A stretch of 64,000 nt of DNA from Arthrobacter_N sp051262515 (GTDB lineage: Bacteria; Actinomycetota; Actinomycetes; Actinomycetales; Micrococcaceae): contig NZ_JBIMER010000007.1 of the NCBI RefSeq assembly GCF_051262515.1, forward strand, positions 1 to 64,000. The letters run 5' to 3'. Each line of letters begins with the position of its first letter. Positions within the stretch are counted from its first letter, which is position 1. The notes below the pieces were generated by a model that was not told the DNA's origin, did not search any database, and worked only from the letters and a program-made list of their open reading frames with translations. Positions 20,485 through 29,022 of the stretch are shown here, in pieces. Both the position numbers and the translations under genes were made by a program.

Positions 20485-21264
20485 ATGTCCAAGCGCATCG
20501 ACGTCAAAGACCTCAACGTCTACTACGGCAACTTCAAGGCCGTCGAGGACGTCAACATCAAAATCGAAGCCAAGTCCGTGACGGCCTTCATCGGCCCCTC
20601 CGGCTGCGGCAAGTCCACGTTCCTCCGCACCCTGAACCGCATGCACGAGGTCATCCCCGGAGCCCGTGTGGAGGGCGAGGTGCTCCTCGACGGGGACAAC
20701 CTCTACGAGGCGGGGGTGGATCCGGTGACGGTCCGCAGCCAGATCGGCATGGTCTTCCAGCGGCCCAACCCGTTCCCCACCATGTCCATCCGCGACAACG
20801 TGCTGGCCGGCGTCAAGCTCAACTCCAAGCGCATCAGCAAGGGAGACGCCGACGATCTCGTCGAGTCCTCGCTGAAGGGCGCGAACCTCTGGAACGAGGT
20901 CAAGGACCGCCTGGACAAGCCGGGCTCCGGTCTCTCCGGCGGACAGCAGCAGCGGCTCTGCATCGCCCGTACCATCGCGGTCAAGCCGCAGGTGATCCTG
21001 ATGGACGAGCCGTGCTCGGCACTGGACCCGATCTCGACGCTGGCCATCGAGGACCTGATCAACGAGATGAAGAACGACTACACGGTCGTCATCGTCACGC
21101 ACAACATGCAGCAGGCGGCGCGCGTGTCCGACAGGACGGCGTTCTTCAACATCGCGGGCACGGGCAAGCCCGGCAAGCTGATCGAGTTCGACGACACCGC
21201 CACCATGTTCAGCAATCCCTCCGTGAAGGCCACGGAGGACTATGTTTCGGGCCGCTTCGGATAG
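20485..21264 (+). CDS. pstB: PstB phosphate ABC transporter ATPase
   Basis: ATP-hydrolysing subunit of the Pst transporter. 259 residues. Walker A is GPSGCGKST at 37-45, the ABC signature LSGGQQQRLCIAR lies near 150, and Walker B is VILMDEPCSALDP, followed by the switch His in IVTHNMQQAARV. It is the last gene of the operon. No phoU is adjacent; a PhoU-like DUF47 gene is found instead with pit on the opposite strand. Confidence 0.97.
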   Translation: MSKRIDVKDLNVYYGNFKAVEDVNIKIEAKSVTAFIGPSGCGKSTFLRTLNRMHEVIPGARVEGEVLLDGDNLYEAGVDPVTVRSQIGMVFQRPNPFPTMSIRDNVLAGVKLNSKRISKGDADDLVESSLKGANLWNEVKDRLDKPGSGLSGGQQQRLCIARTIAVKPQVILMDEPCSALDPISTLAIEDLINEMKNDYTVVIVTHNMQQAARVSDRTAFFNIAGTGKPGKLIEFDDTATMFSNPSVKATEDYVSGRFG

Positions 21265-21277
21265 GCCGGGCTAGCGT

Positions 21278-21307
21278 TCCCCGTCCGGCGCCTGCGCCGG
21301 ACGGGGA
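21278..21307 (+). terminator. Terminator of pstSCAB
   Basis: A perfect 14-bp stem with a 2-nt centre (arms begin TCCCCGTCC and end GGACGGGGA), 13 nt after pstB. Confidence 0.8.
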
Positions 21308-21318
21308 CGGCCCTGGAG

Positions 21319-21351
21319 GGGGATCTTCAGGGGATCTTGAGGGGATCGACG
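21319..21351. repeat. Three tandem 11-nt repeats
   Basis: GGGGATCTTCA, GGGGATCTTGA and GGGGATCGACG follow one another with an exact 11-nt period in the intergenic space between pstB and pit. Confidence 0.7.
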
Positions 21352-21383
21352 GCGGGTGCCGGCTTCGTGCCGGCGCCCGCCGT
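21349..21383. terminator. Bidirectional terminator between pstB and pit
   Basis: A stem of about 15 bp with one G-T pair (arms ACGGCGGGTGCCGGC and GCCGGCGCCCGCCGT) around TTCGT, with a T-rich tail (TTTCCCTTT) on the plus side. Confidence 0.78.
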
Positions 21384-21394
21384 TTCCCTTTGCG

Positions 21395-22411
21395 TCAGGC
21401 CAGCAGCGGGTGCAGGGAGAGGAACAGGATGCCTGCCGTCAGGGCGCAGACTAGCGGTGTGGCGAGCCAATAGCGCACCATCTGGAGCACGTTGCGCCAC
21501 ATCACGGACCCGAACCGCTGGTTGGCTCCGGCGCCCACCGTTGCGCTGGCCACCGCCTGCGTGGTGGACAGCGGCAGGTGCAGCACCATGGAGCCCAGAT
21601 ACAGCATGGTCGCGGAGACGGCGTGGGCCGTCACGCCGCGCATGGGATCCACGGAGACCAGCTTGTAGCCGAGGGTGTGGGCAATCCTCCAGCCGCCCCC
21701 CAGGGCGCCGGCGGACAGGAAGGCGGCGCCCGCGAGCTGCGCGCCGAAGGGAATGGAACCGGGTTCGGTTGCGTGGCCCGCCACCAGCGCCAGCGTGATC
21801 ATCGCGCCGGTGCGCTGCCCGTCCTGGAGGCCGTGTCCCAGGGCGACGGCGCAGGTGCCGATGCCCTGGCCCGCCCGCCCGATGCGGTTCACGTCGCCGG
21901 ACGACGAGTGGCGCAGCAACCAGGTCGCCGGGACAACCAATACATACGCCACGAAGTATCCGACGATCGGCGTCAGCACGAGGGGAAGCCCGACGGCCAA
22001 AAGGATCAGGCCGACTTCGGCACCCACGCCGTTTCCGTCCAGAACCGCGGAGGCGGCGCTGGCGCCGGCCAATCCCGAGATCGCGGCGTGCGTGGATGAC
22101 ATGGGCAACCCGCGCCAGAGGCAGTAGAGGCCCCAGGCGCCCGCCGCGACCACGGCGGCAAGCATGATGCCCAGCCCTTGTTTCCCGGCGGGGAGGTTCA
22201 GCCCGACGGCGGAGACGAGGTAGGCGCCTAATCCGGTGCCGAGCATGGTCCCGGCGAAGACGAACAGGGCGGTCGTCACGACGGCGACCGTGGGCGTCAG
22301 GGCGCGGGTGCGGACGGCCACGGCGACGGAGTTGGAGGCGTCGCGATAGCCGTTGAGGAAGGCGTATCCACACATGGCCACGAGCACCACGGCCAGGAAG
22401 GGTGTCTCCAT
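21395..22411 (-). CDS. pit: PiT-family low-affinity phosphate transporter
   Basis: A 338-residue inner-membrane transporter that moves phosphate (probably as metal-phosphate) with protons. The duplicated PiT motif is visible as GYRDASNSVAVAV near residues 21-33 and, in the second half, ALGHGLQDGQRTGAMI. About ten hydrophobic helices are present, and the length is that of the short actinobacterial PitA class. It lies 7 nt downstream of a DUF47 gene, the typical pit partner, and is convergent with the high-affinity pst operon. Confidence 0.93.
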   Translation of the reverse strand: METPFLAVVLVAMCGYAFLNGYRDASNSVAVAVRTRALTPTVAVVTTALFVFAGTMLGTGLGAYLVSAVGLNLPAGKQGLGIMLAAVVAAGAWGLYCLWRGLPMSSTHAAISGLAGASAASAVLDGNGVGAEVGLILLAVGLPLVLTPIVGYFVAYVLVVPATWLLRHSSSGDVNRIGRAGQGIGTCAVALGHGLQDGQRTGAMITLALVAGHATEPGSIPFGAQLAGAAFLSAGALGGGWRIAHTLGYKLVSVDPMRGVTAHAVSATMLYLGSMVLHLPLSTTQAVASATVGAGANQRFGSVMWRNVLQMVRYWLATPLVCALTAGILFLSLHPLLA

Positions 22412-22418
22412 CCCGGGC

Positions 22419-23036
22419 TCAGGACTCCTTGACCAGGACTCGGCCCAGGTGGTCGGCGACGGCGCGCAGGGAATTGGCCGAAGCGAGCAGTTGGTCGGCC
22501 ACCGCGCGGTGCCTGACGATGGCCGAGGCCTTGTGGAGTTCGCCGATTTCGCCCAGCCAGGTGTGGTGTGTCCGGTGCGCCCGCTTGGTGGTGCGGACCA
22601 TCTGGAGCCATGTGTCCTCGAGGTCGTCCAGTCGGTCCAGTTCGCCGATGGCGGTCGTGGTCAGTTCCGTCTGTCGGGCGATGATCTCCAGCTGCTCGGC
22701 GGCGCGTTCCGACAACCATTTGACGCCGGGTTGGCCCATGAGTTGGCCCGCGCCGGACAGGTCGGTCACGACCTCGTGCAGCAGCCGGGAGAAGGTGTAC
22801 AGGTCCTCGCGGGGCAGCGGGTTCACGAAACTGGTGCGCAGGTGCGTCAGCAGGGCGTAGTGCAGGTCGGTGGCGCCGATTTCGATGCGGTTGAGCTCAT
22901 CCACGAGTTCCGGGCGGTCTTCGGCGATCGACCCCAGCATCTGGGAAAGGACCTCCAGGCAGTTGTGGACCTCCGTGCACAGGCCAAGCAGTAGTTCCAG
23001 GGCTCGTTTTTCCGAGGGGAACAGGCTGAATTTCAC
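22419..23036 (-). CDS. DUF47 (PhoU-like) regulator of Pit
   Basis: 205-residue all-helical protein of the DUF47 family, structurally related to PhoU. Such proteins are encoded beside PiT transporters and are thought to modulate them. It begins (V)KFSLFPSEKRALELL and is rich in His/Arg/Glu helices (RTTKRAHRTHHTWLGE). The GTG at 23036 is preferred because everything upstream in frame is Pro/Arg-rich, low-complexity sequence, while homologues begin with this K-F-x-L-F-P motif. A promoter with TTGACA is seen upstream, so it leads the DUF47-pit operon. Confidence 0.9.
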   Translation of the reverse strand: MKFSLFPSEKRALELLLGLCTEVHNCLEVLSQMLGSIAEDRPELVDELNRIEIGATDLHYALLTHLRTSFVNPLPREDLYTFSRLLHEVVTDLSGAGQLMGQPGVKWLSERAAEQLEIIARQTELTTTAIGELDRLDDLEDTWLQMVRTTKRAHRTHHTWLGEIGELHKASAIVRHRAVADQLLASANSLRAVADHLGRVLVKES

Positions 23037-23205
23037 GAGGTAACCGCCAAGTGGTGTGCGGGGGATGCAAGGGTCGGTTGCAAGTCTACGCACAGGCGAC
23101 GCGGCGAGGCGGGGCGGTGCCGAACCGGGAACGCCTCTCGGCGGAAGGCCGCTCGAAGCGGCTGCAAGTTGGAGCCCGGGGTTACCGCGGTCCGGCACCG
23201 CCTAC

Positions 23206-23234
23206 AGTGTTCTCCCCGCCGCCGGTCCTGTCAA
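23206..23234 (-). promoter_or_regulatory. Promoter of the DUF47-pit operon
   Basis: On the minus strand TTGACA (23234-23229) is followed after 17 nt by AACACT (23211-23206), a good consensus pair about 170 nt upstream of the GTG start. No PHO-box repeat is visible here. Confidence 0.5.
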
Positions 23235-23244
23235 CAAGCCCTAG

Positions 23245-23901
23245 TCAGGCCAGTTCCTCGCGTCTCCAGGCGTGCGCCGCGGCCTCCAAGTCCTCCGCGG
23301 TCCGAACCAGCAGATGTGAATTGCGTGTCAACTTGCTCGCGTGGGCGCCGTTGGCGTGTTCCGCCGCGTCGGCATGGTCCACCTGTCCCAGCGCCACGAC
23401 CCGGCAGAAGGCAGCCGCGCGCTCCAGCGCGACGTCGAAGTCGCCGTCGAACGCCCCGGAGAGAATCGAGTCGGCCATGGTGCGCAGTTCCTCGGCGCCC
23501 GGCGGTTCCGCGACGCCGGCGACGACGTGCTCCACCTGGGCCCGCTGGCGTCCGGCCGAGAAGTACGCGGCCATGCGTTCCGGGTCCTGGACGGTCACGG
23601 CGCGCAGCGCGTACAGCCGCCAGAGCGCGCCCGGGAGTGAACGCGCGGGGCTTTCGGCCCACATTTCCGCGATGGCTTCGAGCCCCTCCTTGTCCGCGAG
23701 CGCCACGAGCCGCTCGGTGACGGCCGGATCCTCGCTGGCGCGGCCGTGATGCACCAGCGCCTGGGCGGCCAGGTGCGCCGCCTCGGAGACGCGGGCCGGA
23801 TCCGCTCCACCGACGTACGGCTCGAAGTCGGCCGGCGCGAAGGGCTTGGGCTTGTGGTGGCGCGGAGCACCGGATCCGCGGCCTTGATTCGTGGGAGCCA
23901 T
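23245..23901 (-). CDS. Conserved actinobacterial protein, unknown function
   Basis: 218 residues, cytoplasmic, mostly helical. It starts with a basic, disordered segment (MAPTNQGRGSGAPRHHKPKP), followed by a domain rich in Ala, Glu and His (AAHLAAQALVHHGRAS, ALWRLYALRAVT, AAYFSAGRQRAQVEHVVAG). I recognise this type of protein as conserved in Micrococcaceae, where it is sometimes mislabelled as an RNA polymerase subunit; nothing in it resembles RpoB. Function unknown. The ATG is 7 nt after TATCGT, a leaderless arrangement. Confidence 0.75.
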   Translation of the reverse strand: MAPTNQGRGSGAPRHHKPKPFAPADFEPYVGGADPARVSEAAHLAAQALVHHGRASEDPAVTERLVALADKEGLEAIAEMWAESPARSLPGALWRLYALRAVTVQDPERMAAYFSAGRQRAQVEHVVAGVAEPPGAEELRTMADSILSGAFDGDFDVALERAAAFCRVVALGQVDHADAAEHANGAHASKLTRNSHLLVRTAEDLEAAAHAWRREELA

Positions 23902-23908
23902 GGCAGGA

Positions 23909-23914
23909 ACGATA
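23909..23914 (-). promoter_or_regulatory. -10 element for the 23901 gene
   Basis: TATCGT on the minus strand, 7 nt before the ATG at 23901. Confidence 0.5.
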
Positions 23915-23978
23915 CTCCCGTCGACGCCGCACGGCGCCGGGCTTGCGCTAGCATGGTGTTCGGCCGTTTTGCGGCCAG

Positions 23979-24051
23979 GGGCCTTTAGCTCAGATGGTAG
24001 AGCATCGGACTTTTAATCCGCGGGTCGCGGGTTCGATCCCCGCAGGGCCCA
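23979..24051 (+). tRNA. tRNA-Lys (anticodon TTT)
   Basis: Complete 73-nt cloverleaf. The acceptor is GGGCCTT pairing with AGGGCCC (one G-T pair), the D-arm is GCTCAGATGGTAGAGC, and the anticodon loop CTTTTAA gives TTT. The T-arm is GCGGG-TTCGATC-CCCGC, with discriminator A. The outermost anticodon-stem pair (T27-C43) is a mismatch. CCA is not encoded in full (ACCCC follows). Confidence 0.95.
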
Positions 24052-24057
24052 CCCCGG

Positions 24058-24095
24058 GCGCCCCGCGTCGGCCACGGCCGGCGCGGGGCGCTTTT
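24058..24095 (+). terminator. Rho-independent terminator of tRNA-Lys
   Basis: A perfect 10-bp stem (GCGCCCCGCG with CGCGGGGCGC) followed directly by TTTT. The next 240 bp up to the gene at 24340 contain no convincing gene. Confidence 0.88.
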
Positions 24096-24327
24096 GGTTC
24101 GGCATCGTGACGTCCGCCGATGGAAGGACGCCGGATACGTACGTCGCAGATATCGATCCGGCAACGATGGGCTTGTCCGAGGGAACGGCCGCCGGCCCGT
24201 TACCTCCCCGGAGATCCGCGGAATAACGGCGATCGGGGCGTGCCCGCTGGCCTCCCCCCACATCCGCCCAAGAGGCCCTGCCATCCACAAGTGGCGTTTG
24301 TCACGGCCGTTGCGAAGGCCGAGCGCC

Positions 24328-24333
24328 TAGTCT
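24328..24333 (+). promoter_or_regulatory. -10 element for the 24340 gene
   Basis: TAGTCT, 6 nt before the ATG at 24340. Confidence 0.55.
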
Positions 24334-24339
24334 GGTTCC

Positions 24340-25659
24340 ATGCATTCGTTTCCCCGTGCGGCCTTTGCCGTCCTGCTGGCTGCCTGTCTGGCCGTCGGTG
24401 TGGGCGCGCCGGCATACGCGGAACGCCAAGTCCCCGCGGGAGGACCGGTTTTGATGGGCAACAACATCGCCGCGGACGGCGCGCGGAATTGGGCGGACGG
24501 ATTCTCGTCGACGGAATCGGGCAGCGCCGCGGACCTTCGGGTCGCGACCTACAACGTCTCCCTCAACCGTGCCGCGGCGGGGGACCTGGTCTCGGATCTG
24601 ACCAGTCCCAACAACGCCCAGGTCCAGGCCGTGGCCGAAGTGATCCAGCGCACCGCACCGGACGTGGTGCTGCTGAACGAGTTCGACTATGACGAGGACC
24701 ACGAGGCCGCGACGCTCTTCCGCGACAACTACCTCTCCGCCGGACAGAACGGCCAGTCGGGCCTCACCTACCCCTACAAGTACGCCGCTCCGACCAACAC
24801 CGGTGTCCCGATCGGGGCCGACCTGGACCGCGACGGATCCGTGGGCGGCGCCGACGACTCCTTCGGTTTCGGCGATTTTCCGGGCCAGTACGGCATGGTC
24901 CTCTACTCGAAGTATCCGATTCTCGAGGATGAGGTCCGCACGTTCCAGAACTTCCTGTGGAAGGACATGCCGAAGAACCTGATGCCGTCCGGCTACTACA
25001 GCCCGTTGGTGCGCAACGTCTTCCGGCTCAGCAGCAAGTCGCACTGGGACGTGCCCGTCGACGTCGATGGCCAGGTCGTCCACATGGTGGCCGCGCACCC
25101 CACACCGCCCGTCTTCGACGGCCCGGAACGCCGCAACGCCCGCCGCAACCACGACGAGATCCGCCTGTTGAGCGACTACGTCTCCGGCGGCAAGGCCGCC
25201 GAGTACATCTATGACGACGCCGGAGCACAGGGCGGTCTCCCGGCCGGTGAGCGCTTCGTCGTTCTGGGCGACCTCAATGCGGATCCGCTGCGCGGCGGGT
25301 CCCACGAGGGCGCGGTTTCCCGGCTCCTCGACAACCCGCGGCTCACGGATCCGCTTCCGTCGTCCACGGGGGCGGCCGCCGGCGGGGGATCATGGGGCTT
25401 CACCTCGTTCACGCCCGACGGTGTGCCACGGGACGAGTCCGACGATGCTGCCAGGCTGCGGACGGCGGACTTCCGGGGCCGCGGCACCGGACCACTCCGT
25501 GTGGATTACGTACTTCCGTCGCGGGACCTCCCGGTGGCCGGATCGGGCGTCTTCTGGCCCTCGGCCGCGGAAGAGGGCGCCGACCTGGTGGGCGGCAACC
25601 CGTTCCGGACCAGCGACCATCGGCTGGTTTGGGTGGACGTCAGCCTCTCCGCGACCTAG
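24340..25659 (+). CDS. Secreted endonuclease/exonuclease/phosphatase family protein
   Basis: 439 residues. A signal peptide occupies residues 1-27, with cleavage after AYA. The mature domain has the DNase I-like (EEP) fold. ATYNVSLNRA is the metal-binding Asn strand, VVLLNEFDYD supplies the catalytic Glu, VVLGDLNADP is the GDxNx motif, and TSDHRLVWVDV is the terminal SDH motif. Family members cleave phosphodiesters in DNA, sphingomyelin, inositol phosphates or organophosphates. An extracellular role in scavenging phosphate or nucleic acid is plausible but the substrate is unknown. Confidence 0.9.
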   Translation: MHSFPRAAFAVLLAACLAVGVGAPAYAERQVPAGGPVLMGNNIAADGARNWADGFSSTESGSAADLRVATYNVSLNRAAAGDLVSDLTSPNNAQVQAVAEVIQRTAPDVVLLNEFDYDEDHEAATLFRDNYLSAGQNGQSGLTYPYKYAAPTNTGVPIGADLDRDGSVGGADDSFGFGDFPGQYGMVLYSKYPILEDEVRTFQNFLWKDMPKNLMPSGYYSPLVRNVFRLSSKSHWDVPVDVDGQVVHMVAAHPTPPVFDGPERRNARRNHDEIRLLSDYVSGGKAAEYIYDDAGAQGGLPAGERFVVLGDLNADPLRGGSHEGAVSRLLDNPRLTDPLPSSTGAAAGGGSWGFTSFTPDGVPRDESDDAARLRTADFRGRGTGPLRVDYVLPSRDLPVAGSGVFWPSAAEEGADLVGGNPFRTSDHRLVWVDVSLSAT

Positions 25660-25699
25660 CCACCCCGGGCAAGGGGCCGAGATGCGATACGCCCGGACC

Positions 25700-25705
25700 T
25701 AGGAT
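25700..25705 (+). promoter_or_regulatory. -10 element for the 25712 gene
   Basis: TAGGAT, 6 nt before the ATG at 25712. Confidence 0.55.
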
Positions 25706-25711
25706 GTCCCC

Positions 25712-26350
25712 ATGCCCGAAGCCCTGTTCTCCAAGCCGCACGCGGCGCGCGCGGGCACGCACCTGCTGCTGATGCTGCACGGCTACGGTTCATCGGAGAC
25801 GGCGATGGCACGGCATTTCGGCACGCTGCCGCCGAACGTGACGGGCGTCGCACTCCGCGGCGGACTCGATGTCGGCGGGGCCAGCGGTTGGTTCCTGCTG
25901 GACTATTTCCTGGCGCATGACTTCGCCGACGTCGTCGCTTCCGCCCAGTCGGTGCTGGACTTCCAGGACGCCCACGCCGAAGCGTTCGAATCGGTGAACC
26001 TGTTCGGCTACTCGCAGGGCATGGCCATGGCCACCACGCTGATGCGGCTGAGGCCGGGGGCGTACCGCTCGGCGGTCGGGCTGAGCGGGTTCGTGCTGGA
26101 TAGCAAGCTCCTCGAGCTGATCGATCCGGAACCGGGGGGCCCGGTCGGCCGCACGCCGTTCTTCTGGGGGCGCGACCGGGCTGATCCGGTCATCAACGCC
26201 GACGCGGTCGAGCACACAGCCGGGTGGCTGCAGCGGCATACGCGGCTGACCGCGCGGACCTACCCCGGCATGGGGCACGCCACGAGCGCGGACGAGCTGC
26301 GCGACGCGGCGGCGTTCCTGCGGCACTACCTGCCGCGGGAGGGCGTCTAG
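25712..26350 (+). CDS. Phospholipase/carboxylesterase-type alpha/beta hydrolase
   Basis: 212 residues, the size of the cytoplasmic carboxylesterase / acyl-protein-thioesterase-like family. It has the oxyanion strand LMLHGYGSSE, the nucleophile elbow GYSQGM (Ser near residue 104), a late Asp in GRDRADPVIN, and the catalytic His in YPGMGHATS. It probably hydrolyses short-chain esters; the natural substrate is unknown. Its end overlaps the end of the convergent DUF6458 gene by 4 bp. Confidence 0.88.
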   Translation: MPEALFSKPHAARAGTHLLLMLHGYGSSETAMARHFGTLPPNVTGVALRGGLDVGGASGWFLLDYFLAHDFADVVASAQSVLDFQDAHAEAFESVNLFGYSQGMAMATTLMRLRPGAYRSAVGLSGFVLDSKLLELIDPEPGGPVGRTPFFWGRDRADPVINADAVEHTAGWLQRHTRLTARTYPGMGHATSADELRDAAAFLRHYLPREGV

Positions 26351-26598
26351 AGGTCGTTCCGGGTTTCGTTTCGCGTCACGGCCTCGCCGGTGTGCGGGTC
26401 CTGGAGGGTCCGCGACTCGCTGACCCGGCGCCTGGACCGCGGCATGCCGACGACCAGCGAGATGATCACGCCGAGGACGCCCGCGGCCATCAGGATGTAG
26501 CCGACGATCGTCAGGTCGACCCCGGGGACCGCGTCGCTGACGGCGAACGCGAGGATCGCCCCGAGGGCGAGGAGGAAGATGGAAAGGCCAATGCGCAT
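26347..26598 (-). CDS. DUF6458 small membrane protein
   Basis: 83 residues with two hydrophobic helices (LSIFLLALGAILAFAV and IVGYILMAAGVLGVIISLVV) and a short basic tail after GMPRSRRRV. The MRIGLSIFLLALGAIL start is characteristic of DUF6458, a common actinobacterial family of unknown function. AAAGGGG precedes the ATG. It overlaps the tail of the convergent esterase gene. Confidence 0.85.
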   Translation of the reverse strand: MRIGLSIFLLALGAILAFAVSDAVPGVDLTIVGYILMAAGVLGVIISLVVGMPRSRRRVSESRTLQDPHTGEAVTRNETRNDL

Positions 26599-26751
26599 GG
26601 GGGTGCCCCTTTCGACTGCGGCGGCAACAACCGCCGTGTGGCCGGTGCCACAACACCCAAACTACCCTTGACCGGGCCAAACCACACGGCATGGACACCG
26701 CGATTCGCATCCCTCGCGGTCGTCGGTTCCACCCCATAGAGTGGTGCTGTT

Positions 26752-27576
26752 ATGACAGACAAATTCACTTCCGTGGTCCTCGGCGAGGACGGCAAGCCGG
26801 TGCCGGGCATCCAGGGCGCCATGCTCAGGGCGATCGGCGTCCAGCGGCCGTTGGTCCTCGCCTACCTGTCCAGGCTGCACCGAAAGAACCCCGGCGCCAG
26901 CGCGGCCGAACTGGCCCGCCTGATCGAACGCGACTATCTCGTGGCCGTGACCGGCGGCGGCGCCGCGGTCGGCGCGACCGCCGTCGTGCCCGGGGTCGGG
27001 ACGGTGGCCTCGCTGGGACTCTCCGCCGCCGCGACCGTGGGTTTCCTGGAGGCGAGCGCGCTCTACGCGCAGTCGCTGGCGGAGCTTCACGGCATCACCA
27101 CCGCGGATCCGGACAAGGCGCGCGCCCTGGTGATGGCCGTCCTGATGGGCGAGGAGGGCAGCTCCATGATCTCCGCGCTCACGCATCAGGCCGCCGGCAA
27201 GGGCGCGGGTCCGGTCCGCGGATGGGGCTCGGTGTTCGGCGCGACCGGCCAGGGCGGCATGTGGGGCGGCATCTCCAAGAGCGTCCAAAAGCGTTTCCTG
27301 CGCCGGATGCTGGCGACCCAGGGCGCCTCGCTGCTCGGGCGGGCCATCCCGTTCGGCATCGGCGCCGCCGTTGGCGGCGCCGGCAACCGTTTCCTCGGCA
27401 AGAAGGTCGTCGAGGCCGCGTCGCTGGCCTTCGGCCCGCTGCCGACCATCATCCCGGGCGAGCTCGCGAAGGCATCGGGACGGTCCCAGGGGCACGACGG
27501 CGGCGCGATCCAACGCGCGCAAGCCGACGTCGAGCGCGACATCGAGGCCGAGCGCCGGCGTCGTTCCGGGTCCTAG
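26752..27576 (+). CDS. Conserved protein with glycine-rich hydrophobic core, possibly EcsC-like
   Basis: 274 residues. Residues about 64-90 are Gly/Ala/Val-rich and hydrophobic (VTGGGAAVGATAVVPGVG), and a second such segment is near 200 (LGRAIPFGIGAAVGGAGNRF). The C terminus is charged (DVERDIEAERRRR). The pattern recalls EcsC-type proteins that associate with membranes, but I cannot place it with certainty. TAGAGT lies 9 nt before the ATG. It is transcribed alone. Confidence 0.72.
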   Translation: MTDKFTSVVLGEDGKPVPGIQGAMLRAIGVQRPLVLAYLSRLHRKNPGASAAELARLIERDYLVAVTGGGAAVGATAVVPGVGTVASLGLSAAATVGFLEASALYAQSLAELHGITTADPDKARALVMAVLMGEEGSSMISALTHQAAGKGAGPVRGWGSVFGATGQGGMWGGISKSVQKRFLRRMLATQGASLLGRAIPFGIGAAVGGAGNRFLGKKVVEAASLAFGPLPTIIPGELAKASGRSQGHDGGAIQRAQADVERDIEAERRRRSGS

Positions 27577-27622
27577 GAAGTCTCCGCGCGGACCCACGCC
27601 CGAGACGTAGCCGTCCGTAGGG

Positions 27623-28897
27623 CTACCGCAGCAGCAGGTCCGCGGCCGCGAAGATCGTCAGCCCGGCGAGCGAGCCGACGACGGTTCCGTTGATGCGGAT
27701 GAACTGCAGGTCCCGTCCCACCTGGAGCTCGATCTTCCGGCTGGTCTCCGCGCCGTCCCAGCGCGCGACCGTCTCGCGGATGACGTCGGCGATCTGGCCG
27801 CGGTAGGTGCGCACCACGTAGCCGACGGCACCGGCCACCCAGGCGTCCACCTTGCCCGCCAGCCGGGCGTCCTCGGTCAGCCGCCGTCCGAGGTCCGCGA
27901 CGGCGCGAACGAACGAGCGCCGCAGTTCGGACTCCGGGTTCTCCACCGCGTCGACGAGCGCCGCCTTGATGCTGGCCCAGCCCGCCGCGGCCAGCTCGCG
28001 CAGCTGCGGGTCCCCCAGCAGCGAATGCTTGAGCCGCTCCACCTTCGCCACCGTGTCCGCGTTGGACTGCATGTCGGCCGCGAAGTCGCCCAGCCAACCG
28101 TCGATGCTTCGGCGCAGGCTGTGCCCGGGGTCCGCGCGCACGGCATCGATGAACCGGCCCAGCTCGCGGTGCAGCTTCTCGCCGACCAGCTGGTCCAGCG
28201 CCCCGGGCAGCCACGTGGGGGAGCGCTCGGCGACGAGTCCGACGACGGTCGCGCGGTTCGCGGCGACCCAGTCCGCCGCACGGTCGGCCAACAGGTCCAC
28301 GAGCTGGCGGTGGTGGCCGTCGCGCACCACCGTCTCCAGGACGCGGCCCAGCGTGGAGGACCACTCGGGGGCCAGCATGTGCTTCCGGGCGAGGGACTCC
28401 AGCAGGCGCAGCACGTCCTCGTCGTCGAGGACCCCGAGGACGCCGCGGATCACGGTCGCGCCCTCCGTGGCCACGCGTTCGGCGCCCTCGGGCCGGGCGA
28501 GCCAGGCGCCCGCCGTCGCCGCGAGCGCCAAGCCGTCCAGTTTCCGGGACACGATCTCGTCCGACAGGAAATTGTCCTGCACGAATCCGCCGAGGCTCTC
28601 GCCGATCTGGTCCTTCTTGCGCGGGATGATGGCCGTGTGCGGGATCTTCAGCCCCAGCGGATGGCGGAACAGCGCGGTCACGGCGAACCAGTCCGCCAGC
28701 GCGCCGACCATGCCCCCCTCGGCCGCCGCCCGCACGTACTCGAGCCACGGGTACCGGTCCTGCAAAGAGAAGGACACGGCGAAGACGACGGCGAGGACCA
28801 CCAGCAGCCCGGTCGCCAGCCGCTTCATGCGGGTCAGGGCCACAGCCCGCTCCGCGTCCGTCGTCGCTCCGGTTTTCGCGTCGGTGGTCTCGTCCAT
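27623..28897 (-). CDS. DUF445 membrane protein
   Basis: 424 residues from the ATG at 28897. This start is chosen over 28924 because GAGGAG lies 6 nt upstream of it. One helix is near the N terminus (RLATGLLVVLAVVFAVSF) and one at the very C terminus (GSLAGLTIFAAADLLL). Between them is the long helical DUF445 domain with GALADWFAVTALFRHPLG and AIIPRKKDQIGESLGGFV. Such proteins are widespread in actinobacteria; their function is not established. Confidence 0.88.
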   Translation of the reverse strand: MDETTDAKTGATTDAERAVALTRMKRLATGLLVVLAVVFAVSFSLQDRYPWLEYVRAAAEGGMVGALADWFAVTALFRHPLGLKIPHTAIIPRKKDQIGESLGGFVQDNFLSDEIVSRKLDGLALAATAGAWLARPEGAERVATEGATVIRGVLGVLDDEDVLRLLESLARKHMLAPEWSSTLGRVLETVVRDGHHRQLVDLLADRAADWVAANRATVVGLVAERSPTWLPGALDQLVGEKLHRELGRFIDAVRADPGHSLRRSIDGWLGDFAADMQSNADTVAKVERLKHSLLGDPQLRELAAAGWASIKAALVDAVENPESELRRSFVRAVADLGRRLTEDARLAGKVDAWVAGAVGYVVRTYRGQIADVIRETVARWDGAETSRKIELQVGRDLQFIRINGTVVGSLAGLTIFAAADLLLR

Positions 28898-29009
28898 CGT
28901 GGGCTCCTCGCGGCTGGGCGTCATCTCTAGGGCTAGGCGGCTCCCAAGGCTTCAACGATAGTTCACCCGCTCCGTCCCCCCATGCGGTGCCGGAGCCGGA
29001 ATCATCGCG

Positions 29010-29015
29010 TATTTT
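29010..29015 (+). promoter_or_regulatory. -10 element for the 29023 gene
   Basis: TATTTT, 7 nt before the ATG at 29023. Confidence 0.5.
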
Positions 29016-29022
29016 TGGGAAT

